The notes below the pieces were generated by a model. That model saw only the letters and a program-made list of their open reading frames with translations, was not told the origin of the DNA and did no database searches. A program made the translations under genes and the position numbers. This document shows, piece by piece, positions 57,471 to 64,000 of a DNA stretch of 64,000 nt. The DNA lies in NCBI GenBank assembly GCA_030248225.1, contig JASANE010019545.1:1-64000 (forward strand), given 5' to 3'. Positions within the stretch are counted from its first letter, which is position 1. Every line of letters starts with the position of its first letter. The DNA is from Trileptium ribeirensis (Eukaryota; Nematoda; Enoplea; Enoplida; Thoracostomopsidae).

Positions 57471-57775
57471 TTATTAGGTTCTTTTTGCTGTAGGAGCAGT
57501 TCTTTGGGTCTGTTGGGTCTAAACTAGGTTGGGTTCAAAATTTGCGATTTTTAGAATTTTGTTGTTTTATACATAGTTGATCATGCTTTTTTCATTTATT
57601 AGGTTCTTTTTGTTCTCCTACGGGTCTGTAGGTCCCCATCAAACCGGGTTCGGGTCAAAATTTTTAATTTTTGCAATTTGATTGGTTTATACATATTTAA
57701 ACATGTTTATTTCATTTATGAGTTTCTTTTTGCTCAATTAGGTCTAAACCGGGTTTTCAGAACTTTATTGTTTTA
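57470..57775 (+). repeat. Tandem repeat, about three copies of a ~125-bp unit
   Basis: CATTTATTAGGTTCTTTTTG..., GGGTCTAAACTAGGTTGGGT and TTGTTTTATACATAGTTGAT recur near 57470, 57595 and 57715 with decay. It lies next to the last Polinton gene. Confidence 0.7.
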
Positions 57776-57784
57776 GTTGTAATT

Positions 57785-58126
57785 TTTACTTATAAATTTT
57801 TTACATGTTTTGCTGCAATGGTCCACGGGAGATAATCTCTAGCCCAGTTTAAATATCCATTCCACAATATCGAAATTTGATATTTGTTGTCCAAGTCGCT
57901 TGTGTATTGAAGGTTTGTAAGAGTTCATAATATGATGATATGTGATTTCATCGTTGAAGTAACGAGCCTTCTCGCTTTGATACCATTGTTCAACGCAGTT
58001 GTAGGTTACTCCATTGATAGTTATTTTAGCAATATTAAAATTACTAAATAAACTCCATCCAGATCGGAATAAAACAAGTGGTTTGCCGTCAGTGCTAACG
58101 CAAAACTTGGTATGATCCATTTTCAA
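57785..58126 (-). pseudogene. NADAR-domain (YbiA-like) protein in the Polinton
   Basis: Starts at 58126. SGWSLFSNFNIAKITINGV, then a Tyr and the conserved CVEQWYQSEKARYF block, then a Lys-Arg-Leu-Gly motif, follow the NADAR order (F-x-N-F, G-x-x-Y-x-x-x-E-x-x-(Y/F)-Q-x-x-K-A-x-x-F, K-x-x-G). The Glu of the E-x-W-Y-Q block is the expected active-site acid. The frame stops at 57839, but the following family-like segment, ending near 57785, continues in another frame; the break is near 57865. NADAR proteins cleave N-glycosidic bonds, in riboflavin intermediates (bacterial YbiA) or in ADP-ribosylated nucleic acid. What it would do for a Polinton is unknown. The gap to the next gene is about 70 bases. 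A break of one base or an assembly indel are both possible. Confidence 0.72.
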
Positions 58127-58198
58127 TCATGATAATATCTAGGTCTGCGAACCTTTATATATATTAATAAATACCCCACATAAATATGATTGGTTGAT

Positions 58199-58618
58199 TT
58201 ACCCCCACAAAGTTCTCCATTTAGATTTCTGCTCAGCCACTTTAGTTTTCCTACCTCTTCCATATGCTGATAAGGGTACTCCTCTAAGAAGTGATTCAAA
58301 TTTATCTGAATCTAAAGGTCGTGGGGGTGAAAAGTTGATATCAGAGACAAAATACTTTACCAAATCAAAAATATTGGAACCAACAGTCTTATCCGGATAA
58401 ATTATATTGTTATTATCATCTAGTTTTAAATCTTTAATATTGTTTAACATTAGTTTAGCTTTAGTCCGTAAATTTTTAGGGAACATTAGTGATAAATCTG
58501 GTTTTTCTCTGGTTTCGCAAACAGTGACTTCATTTTTTATTGGTTCTTTATCTTGCAATCCTCCATTCTTCATAATATCCAACCAGCTAACAGGTACCAC
58601 TACCATCTTACGTGCCAT
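58199..58618 (-). CDS. Polinton protein of unknown function, 139 aa
   Basis: Intact frame with good start context after the previous gene; it overlaps the upstream small protein by 11 bases. The middle has VGSNIFDLVKYFVSD, which resembles the G-S-x-(I/L)-x-(D/E)-L-(V/L)-K segment of short proteins often found in animal Polintons. The C-terminus is basic and ends SKWRTLWG, an aromatic-basic tail. I recall similar proteins in other Polintons but not a proven role. Confidence 0.55.
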   Translation of the reverse strand: MARKMVVVPVSWLDIMKNGGLQDKEPIKNEVTVCETREKPDLSLMFPKNLRTKAKLMLNNIKDLKLDDNNNIIYPDKTVGSNIFDLVKYFVSDINFSPPRPLDSDKFESLLRGVPLSAYGRGRKTKVAEQKSKWRTLWG

Positions 58619-58898
58619 GATGCTTATTAAAGTAACTAATCAAATACTTAACAAGCGCAGGTTTAAGTAATTTTTTCTTTTTAGAAGTGGAAACTCGTTT
58701 GCTTGCAACACTTTTAAGAACTTTTCGCTTCGTTTTGGTGTTTTGTATGATATTATATGCAATTTCTGTAAATGTGTTAAGTAAAGCAACTTTAATTACA
58801 GCAGAGACAACTTTAGCTGACGATCCCTCAAGAAACTGCAGTGCTGTTAGATTACGTTCAACAGTTCGAGACATATTTAATAAATCTAAAAAAAACAA
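58608..58898 (-). CDS. Small basic Polinton protein, 96 aa
   Basis: Begins near 58898, six bases after the ATPase stop; an internal Met (MSRTVERN) is a likelier start. ERNLTALQFL, EIAYNII and a Lys-rich C-terminal half (KKKKLLKPAL) match the layout of a small conserved protein seen near Polinton/adintovirus-type genes. Basic charge suggests DNA or virion binding, which is inference. Confidence 0.5.
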   Translation of the reverse strand: MFFLDLLNMSRTVERNLTALQFLEGSSAKVVSAVIKVALLNTFTEIAYNIIQNTKTKRKVLKSVASKRVSTSKKKKLLKPALVKYLISYFNKHHGT

Positions 58899-58904
58899 AC
58901 CTTT

Positions 58905-59636
58905 TTAAGAATACACAAACATGTGATTGTCATCGGGGAAAATACATTGTCGCACCCTTAGTACACTTTCTGTAGCTGGTTTCAGATCAAGAAATAAATA
59001 ACCATATGGTTCACTTGTTGCTTGCTCAAATGCACTAGAGAGAAAATTTGGTTTAGAAGGCCACATTTGCCTACCCAAGGTATGTATCATTGACTGATCT
59101 CTAAAGTTTGGAAACAAAACCATATACTGTGCGTTCCGAGTAATTGTTCGCATGTATTTACCTTCATGATATAAATTTTGAGTTACAAATATAGTACTCA
59201 ATTTGATGTGTCTCATACGAGAAAATGCTACTGCAAGTTTCTTATCATTTGAGGCCTCAATCATTAAATCGTCGAGTATACAAATTGTATGTCCGTCAGA
59301 TGACGGGAACTCAGCTGGTATACCTTCATGTAATTCAAGATTGGGTATTTCAGTAATCATTTTAGCGTAAATGTCTTGAAAGATACTGTAACAATACAAA
59401 ATTTTATCAACTTTTTGATCAAAAAACACATGTTTGAGTAATCGATATATCCATTGCGTTTTTCCACTACCTGTTTGACCACTTACAACACACGTGAACG
59501 GTAACTCCAAAGGTAAAAGTACTTTATCATTGCAACAATGAACATTAATTGGTGATATGGTACAAGTTTTCCTATGTCTATGTAGATGTTGACGAGATGT
59601 ATAAGTACGCTTACAGTTGCTACATACATGATCCAT
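58905..59636 (-). CDS. Polinton packaging ATPase (A32/FtsK-HerA type) with N-terminal C2H2 zinc finger
   Basis: Intact 243-codon frame. Residues 4-25 form a zinc-finger pattern (C-x2-C, H-x3-5-C with HVCSNCKRTY and LHRHRKTC). Walker A is GQTGSGKT near residue 54, Walker B is ICILDD near 118, followed by the sensor-type segment STIFVTQNLYH with the conserved TQN. The fold is that of the ATPases that pump DNA into virus-like capsids. The frame is clean, unlike its neighbours. The fused finger could guide the ATPase to DNA or to a partner. Confidence 0.85.
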   Translation of the reverse strand: MDHVCSNCKRTYTSRQHLHRHRKTCTISPINVHCCNDKVLLPLELPFTCVVSGQTGSGKTQWIYRLLKHVFFDQKVDKILYCYSIFQDIYAKMITEIPNLELHEGIPAEFPSSDGHTICILDDLMIEASNDKKLAVAFSRMRHIKLSTIFVTQNLYHEGKYMRTITRNAQYMVLFPNFRDQSMIHTLGRQMWPSKPNFLSSAFEQATSEPYGYLFLDLKPATESVLRVRQCIFPDDNHMFVYS

Positions 59637-59664
59637 GGTTAAATTTTAAATAGTTTAAGTCTTT

Positions 59665-59885
59665 TTAAGAGATTTGTACCCCTACGGGTATAGTTTATAC
59701 GTATATTGGTACCTTATACGTGTATGGGTTTCGTTTGTACCCCTACGACTACGTGTATGGGTACGGTTTGTACCTCTATTTTGTTCCCCTACGGGTACGT
59801 GTATGGGTATGGTTTGTACCTCTATTTTGTACCCCTACGTGTACGTGTATGGGTACATTTTGTACCCCTACACCGGTTGTAAATC
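59665..59885 (+). repeat. Minisatellite between ATPase and integrase genes
   Basis: GTACCCCTACGGGTACGTGT, ATGGGTATGGTTTGTACCTC and TATTTTG repeat in ~45- to 60-base units, about four copies. Short GTAC and TACGTGTA palindromes recur. It gives two false plus-strand frames. It occupies the only gap of note between the two Polinton genes. Confidence 0.75.
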
Positions 59886-60948
59886 CTTTTCTTGTACCCA
59901 TGAATTCATTGATTTAGGGTATCCAAGCCATTTTACAAAGTACTCTATACCCCTTTTTGTCCTGCGTTTGCGTATAATTTTTTTCAATTTTGTAAGTATC
60001 ACCAACAACTTTAACATTCTGCAACTCTTGCTTATAAAATCTTCCCAATATGGTTTCCTTGTTAGCGTCTTCAAGCTCATATACCGGAGGGTTGAATGGT
60101 AGTTGTTTACTTATCGTAAACACTTCACGCGACCAAAGTTGGTTAAATCCACGTTCAAAAGGAAGTCGTTCAATTGAAACACGTACAATATCACCTAGTT
60201 TAAATTTATATCTAACATCAATATCTTGCGCTGGAAATAACTTTTCCCTAATTTCATCCTCATTATCAACCATTGAGAGCGTGAAACCATAACTGTTTTC
60301 TGTATTGTTATAACTTTCTACAAGTGATTGAAGATTATCAATATATCTACGGGAATTGTTTGCCGTTAAGTATTTATAAATTTTCGATTTCATAGTACGT
60401 ATAAAACGTTCAGCAATACTTGCTTTTGTTTCCTTATTCTTAGCTGTATAAACATTAATACTCTTTTCCTTACAATAGTCATATAACAGGTTATTTACAA
60501 ACTCTTTACCATTATCTGTTTGAAAGTTATCAGGTTTAACTTTCTCAAAGACTGATTTTAGTGCATTTAAAATAGTAGAAGCTGTTTTGTTCTTAACAGG
60601 TACAACCCAAACATACTTTGAAAAGCAATCAATTACCACTAATAAGTATTTGAATCCGTCATTATGTACAGCAAAATTAGAGAAATCTGCTAAATCAGCT
60701 TGGAATAAGTCTTTGATACCTTTCACAACTGTACGCCGTCGCTTAAATTTTAATCTTCTGGGTTTGTGTAAAGTATACGTTTCCTGACCGCGAAGCCAAT
60801 CTTGAACTTCCCTAAGTTTTACGTTATAACCTCGCTGTTTAGCTTCTCTATAAAGTTTAGGAGCAGTGGAAAAACCTGCAATGCTTGTAGGATTGTAGTA
60901 TATATCTTTAAGTTTAGAATCCATTCTTAACTTTATCACTAAACACAT
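59868..60948 (-). pseudogene. Polinton integrase (DDE) with chromodomain, one frameshift
   Basis: Catalytic residues are in FQADLADF, FQTDNGKEF and SIAERFIRT, the D,D,E of retroviral-type integrases, with the usual YLLVVIDCFSKYVWVVPVK between the first two. An N-terminal helical segment with PTSIAGFSTAPKLY precedes it. The MDSKL Met (60924) is the likelier start; 60948 is also open. The frame continues past KIEK out of phase. The expected chromodomain tail, EYFVKWLGYPKSMNSW and EKDLQPV, is found in the neighbouring frame to 59868. The shift is at a run of seven T (59978-59984 on +), a typical indel spot. Integrase joins the element's ends to the host; a chromodomain may guide it to methylated histone. 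Confidence 0.85.
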
Positions 60949-60966
60949 TTTGTTTTTAAGACTTTA

Positions 60967-63900
60967 TTAAACATCAATATCAATATTCATAAGTTCATCA
61001 TCAGAAACAAACATAAGATCATCGTTAATCAATTCATTAATATCTTCATTGTTCATATCATACACATTAAAATGTCCACAAGCATAGGAACTGATTCCAT
61101 CGTCTAATATATATCGTTTATCATCAAACGCCGATAAACTCATCTTATTAAGTGTCACTGTATTTAGCACATGTTTATCACTTCTAATCATATTCATTTT
61201 GTTCTTTATATTATTACCACTACACAAAATGTTATGATAAAATCCTGATGCCGGATTTGGTTCTTTACAACTGTCTTTTTAACACATTTTGCCCGTTTCT
61301 TTTCAACTCCACCACATTTAATGCTGTACATCTTCGATCTGAGCCCAACAAATTCTTTGATGGGTTTACCAGCAGTCTCATCTTTCATTTTGCCGAGCAC
61401 TTTCTTATTCATTAATGAGTAGAGAGGATAGTCTGTGGGGTAATCACTGGTATCAAAGAAAGATGAATTTGCTGCCATATCATCGGAAATGTCTTTAGTC
61501 TCCACCAAATAACACAAGGAATCCGTATCCGTAAATAGAAGTTTACAGTTAGAATTATATATAGACTTCATATAGTTATAATGGAAATTGTACATTAGGG
61601 ACTTTGATAACTCCAATACCGTAAACCCAACGTATATAGGTTTACACAGTTTGACCGTTTTGCGGTGCATTTTTACCGCAACTAGATTATCGTTGAAGAT
61701 TGATGACATGGAGTAACGGGGATTTGCAACCAACTTTTCAAATTTATGTTCGTTGGTAATAAGTTTTATGTCTACGTAAGCTCGCACATTCTCCATAGTT
61801 TTCCCAAATACAGCGTTATTAAGTAGTTTATATAGGTCCTTCTCAAAGTCACTCTTCGCGCTGGTTCGCATCTCGGTATTAAACATTATATAGGGTTTCA
61901 TCCATTCACATTGTTTGAAGGATATAACACGGTAGCAACCTTTCGAAGTTCTAATCCGAGCGAGAGGTATTGTTGGAGGTTTCGGATATGAACTATATAA
62001 CGTTGTTTATCGTTTAAATTGGGAACCAGCTTTTCCACAGGTGCAGTGCGTTCTTGTTTAATTGCACTGCAGTATGGTGATAACATAGCATCCGTTATTT
62101 TTAAACGTTCGGGTGCTAATGGGTAATCATTATGAAGTTGGTGGAGATGATATGGATAATTTAAATCAACTTCAAGTATATATCCCTTATCCCCATTCGG
62201 GTTGATTGAAGACTAATCGACTAAACCGATTTGAGTTTGGAAAAGCCACTTGAAATTGTTACAGGGAAGTTTTCGAATCATGCACCAACCGTATAAATTG
62301 TTAGCGTCAAGGTACATTATATAGTTGGTTGGTTCTTCATTAGAATATCCTTCGACGTAGGGATTATTTGCTTTCGCATATCGGTGCGAGATTACCGATA
62401 CACCACCACGAATACCTTCCTCAAAGAAAGCATACATATCCGAATCAGGGATGAGATCAAGCTTGACACCTGTGTTCATAAGACAAGCGTCCCATGCGAA
62501 GCTGGGTAGGGTGATGTAGTGCGCGGGGTCTAGACGAAATTTATCTAGACAAAATAATCGGAAATTTTCAGAAACGTCACGGAGGAGTAGAATATCGGTT
62601 TTGAGGTAAAGATCGTGGTAGTCTGCGAGATTTTCAATATTCATTTCACGCCAAACCGTTTGTGCTTGTATGTAATCTTGATCGCTGATACCGCTTTCGG
62701 TCAGACTAGAGTAAAAGTCTCGTTGAGGAGGTAGCGATGTTTCTGCAAATCGGTTGATGGAGTCCATGTATTCGTAAGGGTAAACACCCTTACGCAGCAT
62801 TAAATCCAGTTTATCTCCGAATACATGCTTCATCGCTTGAAATTGACCAATACCAGTTTTCTTTAGATTATCAACCAACGTTTGAAGAGATGATGGTAAG
62901 AATTGCATGGTGTCTATGAAACGAATCTTCCACCCAATATCATCTTCAACTGTGTCATCATTGCCTAGGATGAAATCAACGCCGTCAACGTTTTCATCCC
63001 AGCACGGGTTCATCATTCCCTTCCTCCTCATCATCGAACTGTTTCTTTGCTTTACGTTTGATGGAGAACGTCATATAATCCTCCATACCTTTCGCAATGC
63101 ATTCAATTTCAAGTCCCTTTTGCTTACATATTACACCAAGATCTTGCATGATTAAATGTCCATCGTATCGACGTAAATTATGAAATAGAACAGTCACATC
63201 GCGATTAAGTCTGAATCCAATATTACATTGGGGATGAGCTGCGCCACGATATCGCCCACAAAAGTGACAATGGTCGCGCGCTTTGTCATCGGGATCCATG
63301 GCTTTATTACATATATAACATGCTGTTGTGTTATCGAAATTACATTGTTCATTATTAGTTAGGTTAAGAGGTTTGGTTGGAATCTTTTGAAACTGTTCAG
63401 ACAGTTCAATTACATTATTAAGAAAATGATTAACGATATTGTCTCCTCGATATATAATTGTTTCACCAATTAGGACTTTATCATTGCAGCAACCGAAACA
63501 ATCAATAAGTCCATATCCACATGGAGTGTTACGTTGGAAGTGTGAACTTGTGTGAACCTTTTCGAGGATAGACTCGAAATCAGCGTAAATAACATAAGGG
63601 GATCGCTGCATATGGTGGATATTTACAAACTGGAGAGTTGAATTGGATGGTGGTATCTCAATACGACACGGTTTATCATGACGACACCGTTGTAAATGTT
63701 CATCACGTTTAGCTGCACTATAACAGGGGATCAAACATTTATCGCAGAAATATTTCTTAGTTTTATGACGACGTTGGTTATACAGCAACGAATCCAAACT
63801 GCGAATCAGACAGTAATGTTCTTTGTACAGGAGGAGATGAATGTATTGTTGGTGTTGAGATTTCGATATATATAGCGGGTAAATTACACCATCTTCGAGT

Positions 63901-64000
63901 CCATATATATTAATAGCAATGTCATTTTGCCTCTCGAATCGGGGTATATCCTTGAGCTTAACGGGGTATTCAATACCATTCATATTAAGTTCATTAATGT
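60967..64000 (-). pseudogene. Polinton DNA polymerase B, in five frames, truncated by the window edge
   Basis: From the right edge: an N-terminal segment with a C-x2-C zinc pair (FCDKCLIPC), exonuclease I motif YADFES, an embedded endonuclease VII-like zinc site (CYICNKAM...CHFCGRYRG) and exonuclease II-like FHNLRRYDGH (62994-64000). Next is a frame with exonuclease III-like YHDLYLKTDILLLRD, a terminal-protein-type insert and polymerase motif A (YLDANNLYGW) (62213-63034). A middle piece has VPNLNDKQRYIVH (61898-62086). Then motif B (NNAVFGKTMEN) and motif C (FTDTDS) (61206-61901). The C-terminal piece has IRSDKHVLNTVTLNKMSLS (60967-61227). The four joins are frame changes, near 63010, 62213, 61930 and 61215. 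All catalytic motifs are visible, so the copy is recent or the breaks are assembly errors. The enzyme copies the element with a protein primer. Confidence 0.85.

Larger units (their letters stand above)
57785..64000 (-). mobile_element. Polinton/Maverick element, partial (runs off the right edge)
   Basis: Six minus-strand genes are closely packed: polymerase B, integrase, packaging ATPase, two small proteins and a NADAR protein. Polymerase B of the protein-primed type together with a retroviral-like integrase and an A32/FtsK-type ATPase defines Polintons. Capsid and protease genes are not in the visible part; they may lie beyond 64 kb or be missing. Several genes have apparent frameshifts. 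Confidence 0.9.

Noticed and set aside
59674..60102. 142-codon plus frame with Tyr/Val repeats
   Set aside because: Antisense to the integrase 3' end and built from the minisatellite.

Overview
The window is AT-rich animal nuclear DNA: few genes, kilobase introns and a large share of repeats. Splice acceptors of the form TTTCAG or TTTTAG, a short (TTAGGC)n-like tract and the gene families present would suit a nematode or another ecdysozoan, but nothing here proves the taxon. No rRNA, functional tRNA, CRISPR or bacterial operon was seen.

Layout. 1-6.1 kb: GC-richer block with no convincing gene, a palindromic minisatellite and many perfect short hairpins. 6.2-7.45 kb: six copies of a ~215-bp tandem repeat. 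7.8-14.7 kb (+): an otopetrin-like proton channel gene seen as three phase-compatible exons; its introns hold two copies of a ~1.2-kb element with candidate inverted ends. 15-26.7 kb: a small inverted-repeat element, a hAT-like transposase fragment, a probable solo LTR, a 19-copy ~99-bp satellite with higher-order structure, and a second copy of a ~470-bp dispersed repeat. 26.8-47.5 kb (+): a Cys-loop (pentameric) ligand-gated channel gene. Its Cys-loop, loop C, M1, M2, M3, an extremely long intracellular loop and M4 can all be read, and the intron phases join. Its introns carry tandem repeats and broken LINE pieces. 48.8-51.9 kb: tRNA-derived SINE-like copies and a broken Merlin/IS1595-type transposase. 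55.0-56.0 kb (+): fragments of a second, divergent Cys-loop receptor of GABA/GluCl type, apparently broken or with a tiny intron. 57.8 kb to the right edge (-): part of a Polinton/Maverick element with protein-primed DNA polymerase B, integrase, a zinc-finger/packaging ATPase fusion, two small proteins and a NADAR-domain gene.

How the genes fit together. The two main host genes are unrelated ion channels, both on the + strand: a proton channel and a ligand-gated channel. The Polinton genes are all on the - strand and closely packed, as in an integrated element. Its polymerase, integrase chromodomain and NADAR gene each carry apparent frameshifts, so this copy is either decaying or contains assembly indels. 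The observations most worth following are the NADAR gene in the Polinton, the odd pore and giant loop of the Cys-loop receptor, the candidate ultra-short introns, and the hairpin-rich first 6 kb.
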